Part shown: positions 16,025-23,921 of the stretch, piece after piece
Numbering within the stretch: the first letter of the stretch is position 1
Layout: every line of letters starts with the position of its first letter
From: Amycolatopsis sp. 2-15
GTDB taxonomy: Bacteria; Actinomycetota; Actinomycetes; Mycobacteriales; Pseudonocardiaceae
Direction: 5' to 3'
Assembly (NCBI RefSeq): GCF_030285625.1
Contig: NZ_CP127294.1
Location: 7,596,001 to 7,660,000 of the forward strand
DNA: 64,000 bases
Translations under genes and position numbers: made by a program
The notes under the pieces: generated by a model
What the model was told of the DNA's origin: nothing
What the model saw: only the letters and a program-made list of their open reading frames with translations
Databases searched by the model: none

Positions 16025-16350
16025 TCATCGCCCGAACGCCCAGGCCACCATCAGCGGGAACTCCTGTCGCCAGAACACGTCGCCGTGCGATCCGACCCGT
16101 TCCGTCATGACGACGTCCGCGCCTGCTTCGCGCAATGCTGCCGCCCAACGAGTCGCGTTCTCGTGGAAGAACGGCTCCAGCGTGCCCGCGACGAAGTACG
16201 CGCGCGGAAGCGAACTCGGCATCACGACGGGCCGCCGGAAACCAGCGCAGGGAGAGGCGCAGAAGACCGCACCCTAAACGTCCGGATACCGAAGCCCCAG
16301 GGCAAGAGCCAGCTCTCGAACGTCTCGGTGACGAACTCGCCCACGACGGA
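16025..16350 (-). pseudogene. Broken alpha/beta-hydrolase (esterase) gene
   Basis: The last 67 codons, LPRAYFVAGTLEPFF to MVAWAFGR, match the end of an esterase-type alpha/beta hydrolase, including the catalytic His in GSHGD. Upstream in the same frame ELALALGLRYPDV is followed by a TAG at 16274-16276 and then GAVFCASPCAGFRRP, which reads naturally as one protein if TAG replaced a Tyr codon. Further upstream the nucleophile-elbow region cannot be read in this frame, so a frameshift or deletion is likely. Not functional. Confidence 0.7.
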
Positions 16351-16507
16351 CGACATCGTCGCCACCTCCTCGGCGGTAACGCCGCGACCGCATCGACTTG
16401 CAGTCCAAGCCGCCCGGTGAAGCCGCCGGCTCTGTCCCGGTCTCGGTGAACGTGGTTCCTGCGGAAAGCTCCCTCACCAGCCCTCGATCCTCGTTAGGGT
16501 GACCGCC

Positions 16508-16972
16508 ATGACGTCCCGATCGGATCAGATGACCTTCGTAAGGCGCTTCGACCATGTCGGCATCACCGTCGCCGACCTCGACGCCGTGACCGCGTTCTTC
16601 GTCAGCCTCGGGCTGGAGGCCGACCCGAAGATGGCCGTCGAAGGCGAGTTCCTGGACACGGTGATCGGCATGACCGGCGCCCGCACCGAGATCGTCATGC
16701 TGCGACCGCCCGGCGGAGGAACGACCTTGGAACTCTCGAGCTTCACGCGCCCGGACCATCTGCCGGGTTCGCCGGCCGCGCAGGCCAACGAGCTGGGCCT
16801 GCGCAACGTCGCCTTCGAGGTGCACGACCTGCACGCCGCCGTCGACCACGCCGCAGCCGACGGCTACGGCCTGGTGGGAGACATCGCCGACTACGAGGGC
16901 GTGTGGCGGATGGCCTACATCCGCGGGCCCGAAGGAATCATCGTCTCGCTGGCCGAACGCCTCGACAAGTAA
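16508..16972 (+). CDS. VOC-family (glyoxalase/bleomycin-resistance fold) protein
   Basis: 154 aa. The paired beta-alpha-beta-beta-beta modules are visible: FDHVGITVADLDAVTAFF (metal ligand His), then TIVMLR-like and TTLELSSF strands; second module LRNVAFEVHDLHAAVDHA, ending AYIRGPEGIIVSLAER with a Glu ligand. Such proteins bind a divalent metal and act as lyases, isomerases, dioxygenases or drug binders. Substrate unknown. ATG at 16508 has AGGG at good distance; GTG at 16499 is possible. The YCII gene follows after nine bases, so they form an operon. Confidence 0.85.
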   Translation: MTSRSDQMTFVRRFDHVGITVADLDAVTAFFVSLGLEADPKMAVEGEFLDTVIGMTGARTEIVMLRPPGGGTTLELSSFTRPDHLPGSPAAQANELGLRNVAFEVHDLHAAVDHAAADGYGLVGDIADYEGVWRMAYIRGPEGIIVSLAERLDK

Positions 16973-16981
16973 GGAGACATC

Positions 16982-17320
16982 GTGACCACGACCGTGACCG
17001 ACGACCAGATCCGGGCCCTGGCCGCGACCGCGAAGCCCTACAGCTTGGCGCTCCTTCAGTGGACGCCGGCGCGGACCATCGACGGTGCGGACGCGATCGA
17101 ACTCGAACACCAGCGACGGATGGTGTCGCTGCGCGCCGAGGGGGTGATCGCGATCCTGTGCCCGGTCGCCTCCGACACCATGGCCGGCGTCGCGATCATG
17201 ACCGTGCCGGCCGAAGAAGCCACGAAGATCATGGCCGAGGACCCCTGCGTGCGAGCCGGGATGATGCGCTGCGAGGTTCACCCGTGCCACGGATTTCCCG
17301 GAGACACCCTTCCCGCATGA
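16982..17320 (+). CDS. YCII-related protein
   Basis: 112 aa, ferredoxin-like alpha/beta fold of the YCII/DGPF type. LALLQWTPAR gives the first strand, LEHQRRMVSLRAEGVIAILCPV the conserved helix-strand, and AEEATKIMAEDPCVRAGMMRCEVHPC the second half, with the paired cysteines near its end. Members are small enzymes or binding proteins linked to aromatic catabolism and sigma-factor operons. GTG start with AAGGAG upstream. Probably functions with the VOC protein. Confidence 0.82.
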   Translation: MTTTVTDDQIRALAATAKPYSLALLQWTPARTIDGADAIELEHQRRMVSLRAEGVIAILCPVASDTMAGVAIMTVPAEEATKIMAEDPCVRAGMMRCEVHPCHGFPGDTLPA

Positions 17321-17494
17321 ACGACCCCGGCCGGGGCATCGGGTTCGTCTCTTCGGACACTTCACGCTGCCGACGCAGCGAGGTGTCGTGATCTTGGAAT
17401 ACGGTCGTCGACATCCCGGCCGCAGAAGGCGGAGCGCAGTCCGCGTACGACGTCGTTTCGCATTCGGCAGGGCGATGTCTCGGTGCCGGGTGTT

Positions 17495-17766
17495 TCAGTT
17501 TTGCCGGAGGTTGCCGATCACGAATTCGGCCATTTTCGAGAGTCCGCCGCAGCGGTCGTTGTTCCAGTAGCTGCCGGGTAGGTCCTTGCCTTGGATGTCG
17601 AAGGTGAGCATCTGGTCATGGGTGACCTGGACGGAGACGGAGCACTCGTACATGTGCCGGAACACGTGGTAGACGACTGCGGGGAGGCCGGCGATCGACG
17701 TTTCGGTCCATGGATCCAGCTTGCCGTCCTTCTTCAGGCCGTCCACCGACAGTTCGGCGAGTGTCC
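17495..17766 (-). pseudogene. C-terminal fragment of a DUF3558 lipoprotein
   Basis: Reads LAELSVDGLKKDGKLD, then PAVVYHVFRHMYECSVSVQV, then DQMLTFDIQG and CGGLSKMAEFVIGNL. This is the second half of the DUF3558 domain, a cell-surface lipoprotein family of mycolic and Pseudonocardiaceae actinomycetes. The N-terminal lipobox half is absent; homology runs up to about 17760 and stops at the end of the IS630 fragment, so the insertion probably cut the gene. Confidence 0.72.
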
Positions 17767-18241
17767 TAGTGCCGTATCAAGCAACGTTGGGTAGGTAATC
17801 GGGGCGGCGGATTTTGGAGTTGATGGCGAAGTGGCGTTTGGGGTGGCTGTGGCGGTTGCGCCAGCGGAGGTAGCCGGTGATGGCGGCTTCCTGGGCGGCG
17901 TGGCTGGGGTAGTCGCTGCCGTCGAGGGTGAAGTAGCGGACCGCGGTGAACTCGCACTCGATCCAGTTCAGCCAGGACGCGTTGGTGGGTGTGTAGATCA
18001 GTTCGATGTCGTTGGCCGCGCACCAGTCCCGGACCTCGGCCTTGCCGTGTGGTCCGTAGTTGTCGCTGACCAGGTAGAGCTTCCCGGTCGGGAAGCGGCG
18101 GCGCAGTTGCTTGCAGAAGTCGAGGAACTGCGGCACCAGCTGATCGGCCGACCTCGCGGTGCGCCTGGGGGCCGCGAGCCGGCCGTCCACCTCTCCGGCC
18201 TGTTGCTGCATCAACCGCAGATCGCGGCGCGGCGCAGTCAT
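17767..18241 (-). mobile_element. Truncated IS630-family element (transposase C-terminal half)
   Basis: The encoded 154 residues hold the second and third acidic residues of the DDE transposase: VSDNYGPHG (Asp) and NASWLNWIECEF (Glu), followed by VRYFTLDGSDYPSHA and HFAINSKIRRPDYLPNVA. The N-terminal half, with the first catalytic Asp and the DNA-binding domain, is missing. The 3' boundary lies near CTAGTGCCGTATCAAG at about 17768; IS630 elements insert at TA. I did not find the matching inverted end on the other side, so the element is a dead remnant. Confidence 0.78.
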
Positions 18242-18289
18242 GACCGCATCACGGCCTCGAGCATCCAGCTCCCCCTACTCTGGGTTCCA

Positions 18290-19005
18290 TCAAGTGACGG
18301 AACGTGCCCAGTTGATCTTACTGCGACTGACCGACGCCAAGCACAGCAGCATCAGGCCGTCGACGCCGGCGTCCGACAGTTCGCCCATGCGCGTCGCGAT
18401 GTCGGTCGCCGTGCCGACGAGGGGGTAGGCGCCGTAGCCCGGCCTTGACCGCGCGGGGATCCGGGTCGTCCGGGATGGTGAAGGCGACTTCGGCGTGCTG
18501 GGCCGCGAAGTGGCGGCCGCGTGGTGAGCCGCCCGCGTTCAGCAGGACCGGCCGGGACTGCAGGGGACGCGGTTGTGAAATCGCGTTTTTGACCGTGAAG
18601 GATTCGTTCTCGAGATCGAAGCTCTCGGTCGAGGACCACAGTTTGTCGAACACCGACGAACGCCGGGTTGACGAGTGTGATCGGCACGGTGCTGATGACG
18701 CTGATCCGCTCGGTGATCGAGGCGACGGCACCGGCCCAGCTGAGGGTCTCCATGACGTCACCGGAGTAGTGCCCGTCGCCACCGAAGGGGTGCCAGCGCG
18801 ACGCGGAGACGAACCCTTCGATGCCGAGCTCGTCCGCCCGTTTCGCCAATCGTGCGGTGGCTTCGCAGTCGCCGGAGAACCGGTCCGGGTGAAAGGTGAA
18901 GGAAGCACCCCCGCCGTTCATGCCGAAGATGCTCAGCTTGAGCTTGTTGGCCGAGTCCCGAATGGGATTGGGCTTGACGACGTTTTCGTCCACGGAAGAA
19001 CTCAT
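18290..19005 (-). pseudogene. Deleted and frameshifted LLM-class flavin-dependent monooxygenase
   Basis: Three frames together give one luciferase-like monooxygenase. Frame 1 (19005 to about 18650): LSIFGMNGGGASFTF, AKRADELGIEGFVSASRW and TERISVISTVPITLVNPAF. Frame 2 (about 18650-18440): VFDKLWSSTESFDLE, FTVKNAISQP and NAGGSPRGRHFAAQHAEVAF. Frame 3 to a TGA at 18290: YPLVGTATDIATRM and LMLLCLASVSRSKINWA. About 50 codons that should lie between NPAF and the FDKLW helix are gone. The family uses FMNH2 to oxygenate small organics (RutA/SsuD-like). It is inactive here. Confidence 0.82.
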
Positions 19006-19113
19006 TCCTCATAGTGAACACGGCTGGTATGAAACCAAGTCAGTTCCCGGATATTTTCGCGCCGGGAAATGCCGACTCGCCATACCCTTCAGGTGTTATT
19101 TATCCGCAGCCCG

Positions 19114-20502
19114 TCATTCCACCGGCCACCGGGGCGCCGACCGGAGGCCGAGGCGGCCCAGCGCCGTGTCCGCGGCGCGGTCCACTTCGCGAGTGAGCTG
19201 TTCGACGTCGACTGTCTTGAGCTGCTTGTCCTCCAGCACCACGCGGCCGTCGATCACGACCGTCTCGGCGTCGGTGCCGCTGCCGGAGTAGACGAGGTCG
19301 GCGATCGGGTTGGCCAGCCGGTTCGGGAACCAGGACAGGCCGGTCGCGTCGAAGACCACCAGGTCGGCGGCGCGGCCGGGCTGGATCGAGCCGATCTCGG
19401 CGGACCAGCCGAGCGCGTCGGCGGCGTTGACCGTCGCCATTTCGAACACCGAGTGCGCACCCATGATCAGGGGGTCGCGGCGCACGTCCTTGTGCGCGGC
19501 GGCCGCGACGTACATCACCCGCACCAGGTCCAGGAAACGGCTGATCGCCGCGCCGTCCGTGCCGAGCGTGACGTTCACGCCGGCGGCCACGAGCTCCGGG
19601 ATCACGCCGTGGGCGACCCAGCCGTTGCCGCCGGTGAGACTGGCGGATGGCGAGTGGGCGACCGACACATCCGAGGTGCTCAGCAATTCGATGTCGCTTT
19701 CGGGCAACCAGGCGATGTGGGCGAGGAGCAGCCGCTGGTCGAGCGCGCCGAATCGTTGGTAGCGCTCGAGGTCCGGGTTGCGGCGCGCGTCCGTCCGGGC
19801 TCCGATGAAGTGGCCGAGGATGCCGGTGTCGCGTTCGGCCGCCCGCTTGACGACGCCCTCGAGCAACCGATCGCTGACGGCCGGCGGGATGTCGAGGTCG
19901 TACCAGACCTTCAGGCGGCCGTCGCCGGCGCCATGGAACCGGTCGTGGATGTCGTCGGCCTCGGCCAGGCATTCCTCGGCGGTCGGGACACTGCCGCCGA
20001 ACGGCCCGGCCTGGTCACCGGACTTCGCCGCGAGCACACCGCGGATGCCGATGTCGAGCGCGGCCCGCGCCGTGGCGGCGGTGCGCGGCCCGGCACCGTC
20101 GGCGAAGCAGGTGGTGCCGTGGCGGATCAGCTCGGCGAAGCTCGCCGAGGCCGCGATGTAGGCCTCGTCTTCGGTCAGCTGGTCTTCGTGCGGGATGACG
20201 CGTTCTTTCAGGCGGTTCACTTGCAGCTGCTCGTCGACGACACCGCTGATCAGGAACGCGCCCGCCGGATGGTGGTGGCAGTCGATCAGGCCGGGCGTGA
20301 GCAGACCGCCCGGCCGGTCGATCAGCTTCGCGGGCGCGTAGGCCGCGAGGATCTCGTCGCGTTTGCCGACCGCGACGATCCGGCTGCCGGCGATGGCGAC
20401 CGCGCCGTGGCGGATGATCCGGCGGGTCGCGTCCATCGTCGCGATCGCGCCCGCCGTGATCACCAGGTCCGTTTGCACTGCCCCACCGACGTCGTGCGTC
20501 AC
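19114..20502 (-). CDS. Amidohydrolase-family metal-dependent hydrolase (chlorohydrolase/deaminase type)
   Basis: 462 aa. Amidohydrolase superfamily fold: a small beta-sandwich (TDLVITAGAIATMD at the N-terminus, AADLVVFDATGLSWF near the C-terminus) around a TIM barrel. Metal ligands: DCHHHP after strand 1, the His of LAHIAW, GHF, and Asp in LGTDGAA; AHSPSAS is typical of the AtzA/TrzN/SsnA branch that deaminates or dehalogenates heterocycles. Substrate unknown. GTG at 20502 is preferred because GAGAGGA lies eight bases upstream; the frame extends further but looks non-coding. The GAF-LuxR remnant lies upstream on the same strand and may once have controlled it. Confidence 0.85.
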   Translation of the reverse strand: MTHDVGGAVQTDLVITAGAIATMDATRRIIRHGAVAIAGSRIVAVGKRDEILAAYAPAKLIDRPGGLLTPGLIDCHHHPAGAFLISGVVDEQLQVNRLKERVIPHEDQLTEDEAYIAASASFAELIRHGTTCFADGAGPRTAATARAALDIGIRGVLAAKSGDQAGPFGGSVPTAEECLAEADDIHDRFHGAGDGRLKVWYDLDIPPAVSDRLLEGVVKRAAERDTGILGHFIGARTDARRNPDLERYQRFGALDQRLLLAHIAWLPESDIELLSTSDVSVAHSPSASLTGGNGWVAHGVIPELVAAGVNVTLGTDGAAISRFLDLVRVMYVAAAAHKDVRRDPLIMGAHSVFEMATVNAADALGWSAEIGSIQPGRAADLVVFDATGLSWFPNRLANPIADLVYSGSGTDAETVVIDGRVVLEDKQLKTVDVEQLTREVDRAADTALGRLGLRSAPRWPVE

Positions 20503-20559
20503 TCGAATCGTCCTCTCGCGAAATGGGCGGGGCCGGTTTCGAGACCCCGGCCCCACCTT

Positions 20560-21063
20560 GTTCCGCGAGAGCGGCCGTGGCCATAACCCTCAGGTGGTAT
20601 TCCGGGCAGCCGGGCCGGACCAGACGTTCGGTGCGGCACATCGCCTCGAGGCGGGACCGGGCGCCGAGCTTGCGGTAGACGTGCTTCAGGTGCTGCTTCA
20701 CAGTGTTTAGCGCGATCCCGGCACCTGAATCGTCACGTCGTCGCCGAGCCGCGTGGTGCGCATCTCGGCCACCCGCGACGCCGTCTTCAGCGCCACCTTC
20801 TCCTCGAAACCGGCCAGGCCCGCGGTGGCCTCGTACGCTCCCGCGTTGGTCAGCGCGACCGCCACGAACCGCGCCAGCCGATCCGCGACCTGCTGCTCCG
20901 GCCCGCCGAACACCGGCCGCCCGGTCCGCCCGGACAGGGTGATCATCCCGAACATCCGGCCGTCCCGGATCAACGGCACGGCCAGGACGTGCTCGAACCC
21001 GTATCTGCTCAGCAGCCGCCCTTGCGGCGACCGGCGGTGCTCGGCGGCGCTGCGGTGGATCAT
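20560..21063 (-). pseudogene. Remnant of a GAF-LuxR transcriptional regulator
   Basis: The first part (21063-20707) encodes a GAF domain: RYGFEHVLAVPLIRDGRMFG, ITLSGRTGRPVFG, EQQVADRLARFVAVALTNA, then a linker helix. The frame then stops with GSR-TAA. In another frame the sequence IALNTVKQHLKHVYRKLGA follows at about 20705-20650, the recognition half of a LuxR HTH. The preceding HTH helix (usually LSNKEIA...) is missing, so a deletion and frameshift have joined the two. A TGA sits a few codons before the first Met, so the GAF N-terminus is also lost. Confidence 0.72.
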
Positions 21064-21101
21064 CGCGCCGTGCAGGCGATCGCGTGGTCAGAGCTCGTGG
21101 C

Positions 21102-21548
21102 TCAGGTGAGGGCGGCGACCAGCAGGGCGAAGGCGGCGATGAGGACGGCGACGCGGACGTAGTGGAAGCGGTCCCAGCGGTTCATCTGCTCCCTCCAGTC
21201 CTCGGGCCGGTTCTCGGGGGTCCACGTCTTGCCCCGGTTGTTGATCGGGACGAGCAGCAGGAGCGACATGATCACGCTCACGATCAGCAACGCGGCACCG
21301 ATGACGACGAGGCCGGTGCCAGGGTGCCGCCATCCGGCGATGGCCCAGACCGCGCTCAGGACCACCGAGCCGATGTACCAGAACGGCATGAGGGCGCCGA
21401 GCATCCGGCCGCCGTGGGCGCGGCCGAGCTGGCCGCTGTCGCCAGGGAGCCCGTCGAGGATCCGGTTGATGACGAAGGCGACGGAGAACTCCACCCCCAC
21501 CATCAGGCCGACGACCACGGTGGTGAACACCTCGAGTGCACTGAGCAT
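21102..21548 (-). CDS. DUF1772 (anthrone oxygenase-like) membrane protein
   Basis: 148 aa with four hydrophobic segments: VFTTVVVGLMVGVEFSVAFV, MPFWYIGSVVLSAVWAIAG, LVVIGAALLIVSVIMSLLLL and a C-terminal one ending ALLVAALT. The motif LLVPINNRGKTWTPENRPEDWREQMNRWDRFH-like region (about residues 98-128) is the family signature. Relatives include anthrone oxygenases and putative exporters; function unknown. ATG at 21548 with GGGAAGG upstream. Divergent from the TetR gene, with shared operators between them, so it is probably that regulator's target. Confidence 0.83.
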   Translation of the reverse strand: MLSALEVFTTVVVGLMVGVEFSVAFVINRILDGLPGDSGQLGRAHGGRMLGALMPFWYIGSVVLSAVWAIAGWRHPGTGLVVIGAALLIVSVIMSLLLLVPINNRGKTWTPENRPEDWREQMNRWDRFHYVRVAVLIAAFALLVAALT

Positions 21549-21564
21549 GGTGACCTTCCCGGAA

Positions 21565-21579
21565 TCTAGTGTTGCTAGA
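21565..21579. promoter_or_regulatory. TetR operator candidate 1 (CTAG-N5-CTAG)
   Basis: TCTAGTGTTGCTAGA: inverted repeat with TCTAG and CTAGA arms, 17 bases before the DUF1772 start on the minus strand. A second copy with the same spacing lies at 21616-21630. Confidence 0.7.
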
Positions 21580-21615
21580 TGACTGATCGACGCTAGTACT
21601 ACTGCCGCTCGATTG

Positions 21616-21630
21616 TCTAGCGGTGCTAGC
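21616..21630. promoter_or_regulatory. TetR operator candidate 2 (CTAG-N5-CTAG)
   Basis: TCTAGCGGTGCTAGC, eight bases before the TetR start. Same CTAG-N5-CTAG layout as 21565-21579. CTAG is rare in GC-rich actinobacterial DNA, so two spaced pairs in 70 bases are unlikely by chance. Suggests autoregulation and divergent repression. Confidence 0.7.
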
Positions 21631-21638
21631 ATCACTTC

Positions 21639-22217
21639 ATGTCGGTACAGGAACGCAAGCAGCGCGAACGGGCGGACCGCGAGCGCCTCATCGTGGCGAC
21701 GGCCCGCGAACTCGCCGAGCAGCAGGGCTGGGACGCGGTCACCACCCGCCTGCTCGCCGAGCGCATCGAGTACAGCCAGCCGGTCCTCTACAGCCATTTC
21801 CGCGGCAAGCGCGAGATCATCGGCGCCGTCGCCCTTGAAGGTGCCACCGAGATGGCCGCGACACTCCGGGCCGCGACCTCCGCCGTGGCCGGCCCGCGCG
21901 CCCGGGTCACCGCCCTCGCGCGCGCCTACCTCGACTTCGCTGGGCGCAACCCGGCGGTCTACGACGCCATGTTCCAGCTCGACGGCGGCCTGGCGTTCGC
22001 GAACGAGGACAGCCCGGAGCCACTGAAAGACGCCTTCGCGGCCCTGCTGGAGAGCCTCGGAGAGGTCGCGGGCGACGGCGTCCACCCGGGACTGTTCACC
22101 GAGGTGTTCTGGGCGGCCCTGCACGGGCTGGCCACCCTGACCCGGGCGGGACGGCTGCCGCCGGAGCACACCGAACAGCGAGTGGAGCTGCTGGTGGACC
22201 GGCTCGCCGTGCTCTGA
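21639..22217 (+). CDS. TetR-family transcriptional regulator
   Basis: 192 aa. N-terminal TetR HTH: DRERLIVATARELAEQQGWD, TTRLLAERIEYSQPVLYSHF, RGKREIIGAVALEG. The C-terminal ligand domain has the WHG-type pattern (LARAYLDFAGRNPAVYDAMF; TEVFWAALHGLATLTRAGRL). It probably represses the divergent DUF1772 gene and itself through the two CTAG-N5-CTAG sites. No clear Shine-Dalgarno precedes the ATG, so a leaderless transcript is possible. Confidence 0.9.
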   Translation: MSVQERKQRERADRERLIVATARELAEQQGWDAVTTRLLAERIEYSQPVLYSHFRGKREIIGAVALEGATEMAATLRAATSAVAGPRARVTALARAYLDFAGRNPAVYDAMFQLDGGLAFANEDSPEPLKDAFAALLESLGEVAGDGVHPGLFTEVFWAALHGLATLTRAGRLPPEHTEQRVELLVDRLAVL

Positions 22218-22343
22218 CGCACCGTCCCGGCGGGCACAGAACCTCCCCGCCGTCTGTCCGATGTGGACGTTACGGTGTTCGGCGACGGCGCAGATCATGT
22301 CGTGCCGTCCGGCACGGGCCGGGCGTGGCCCGGCGCAGAGAGA

Positions 22344-23585
22344 TCAGCGGGCGCGGCGCCGGCGAGCCGTGAGGGCGAGCAGGCCCGTCCCCACGGCTAC
22401 GAGCAGAAAACCGCGCCGAGCCAAGGACCGGCCGAGGTGCCGGTGGCGGCGAGTGGTCCGCTCGGGGTGGTGCGGGTCCTGGTCGGGCCGACGATGCCGC
22501 TGGTCGTTGTCGTGGTCTCGGTGGAAGTCGGCTCGCCGGTGGTGGTCGTGGTGGGCACGCCGGTCGTGGGTGGCGGCGCGGTCGTGAGTGGCATCGTCGT
22601 GGGTGGGGCGTCGTGGGTGGCGGCGCGGTCGTGGGTGGCTTCGTCCCGCAGGTGAGGGTGATGTCGATGTCGGGGACGTCGGCGTTCGTCGTGTCGGCCG
22701 GAATGGTGGCGCGACCGTCCACAGTGAAGCTTTCCGCCGGCACGACGCGGACCTGGTAGTCGTCCGGTGCGACGGACGTGAAGGCGTAGCTGCCGTCGGG
22801 CTCGGAGGTGGTTTCGGCGAGCACCGCGCCGCTGTCGTTCAGCAGTTGCACCGTGCCCGCGGCCGGCCGGCGCACCCGCCGGTCAGCGCGCCGCGCACCG
22901 TCCGCGTGAGAGCGGCGATCCAGAGCTGGTAGACGGGCCGCCCGGTCAGCACCGTCATCCGCAGGGTCAGCGAGGAGATCGCCGCGGTCGGCCGGAACCA
23001 GCGCTCGCGCCTTCGGTGTCGGGCCCGTTGCCGCGCAACGTCGCGGTGCCCGGGTCCCACGCCGGCAGGTCGCCGGCGCTCCCGCTGCCACACGACGCCG
23101 GTTTGGGCGTGCCGCCGCAGTAGTTGAAGGCACCCTGATAACCGAGTGCGGCGACGTCGACGCGGCCGCCATCCGCACTGGTGGCGCCGACCTGCACGGT
23201 GTCGGCGTCCACGTCACCGAGCGCGAACCCCAGCTCGACGCCGGAGTCGGGCGGGCGAAGCCGATCGTGGTCGTCGACGGCGCGCTGCCCACAGCCGGCC
23301 GGATCACCACGTAGGGCCGGCCGCGCGAGCTGCCGAAGACGCGTCCGAACGGCGTGTCCGCCGCGAGGTACGGGTCCCGCCGCTCGTCGCGACCGCTGAG
23401 GTCGTGTCGGTCGAGAAGGCACCGGCCGGGAACCCCGCCACCGGCACCGTCACTGAACCCTCGCCGGACCGCAAGTCCCAGGCGGCGTACGCCGAACCAG
23501 CCGCGCCGGCCGGCTGCGCGCCGACCACACCCAGCAGCGCGGCCAGCCCCGCCGACACAGCTCCGCGCAACGGGCCCCATTTCAC
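22344..23585 (-). pseudogene. Frameshifted secreted cell-wall-anchored protein with Cna-B-like domain
   Basis: Pieces of one surface protein appear in several frames. A signal peptide (WGPLRGAVSAGLAALLG to QPAGAAGSAYAAW) starts at GTG 23585. Next frame: RDPYLAADTPFGRVFGSSRG and RPYVVIRPAVGSAP. Next: VELGFALGDVDADTVQVGA and YQGAFNYCGGTP. Then SSLTLRMTVLTGRPVYQLW. Then a Cna-B/SdrD-like repeat LLNDSGAVLAETTSEPDGSY and DDYQVRVVPAESFTVDG. Then a Thr/Pro-rich wall spanner, sortase-like LAATG, and after another shift the membrane tail FLLVAVGTGLLALTARRRR ending at 22344. At least four frame changes mean the gene is dead, unless the assembly is wrong. Confidence 0.75.
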
Positions 23586-23921
23586 GCAAACGGGTGATCA
23601 GCACCGTGAAGCGGACACCACTGCCGCTCGCGTCGAGCTCCGGTCGACAGCGCGGCGCTCCCCCGCGATCGCCTCCGACGATCCCGGCCTGCGGCGCGGG
23701 TCGACCGCGACCCGGGCGAACTCCTGCGCGTCCTCGGCCCGGATCGTCACCGTCTGGCAGATCGGCCTGACTGGGATCAAGGTTCCGCCAACGGGGATGA
23801 CGTCGACGTCGGGCGGCGTCCCAGGACGGGACTTCCGATTCGCCGGACGAGTTGACCGAACTTCCCATCCTGCCACCGAAAGACCCGTCCTCAGGCCTCA
23901 GCCTCGGCTCCGGGTGCGTAC
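23586..23921. other. Unassigned region between the surface-protein remnant and the deacetylase gene
   Basis: About 336 bases. A minus-strand frame (23598-23876) reads VDVIPVGGTLIPVRPICQTVTI and DAQEFARVAVDP, which looks more protein-like than the alternatives, but I recognise no family and see no ribosome-binding site. It may be a further degraded gene. Confidence 0.4.

Noticed and set aside
23598..23876. A 92-codon minus-strand gene
   Set aside because: No family match, no ribosome-binding site, and it sits next to a decayed gene; recorded only as an unassigned region.
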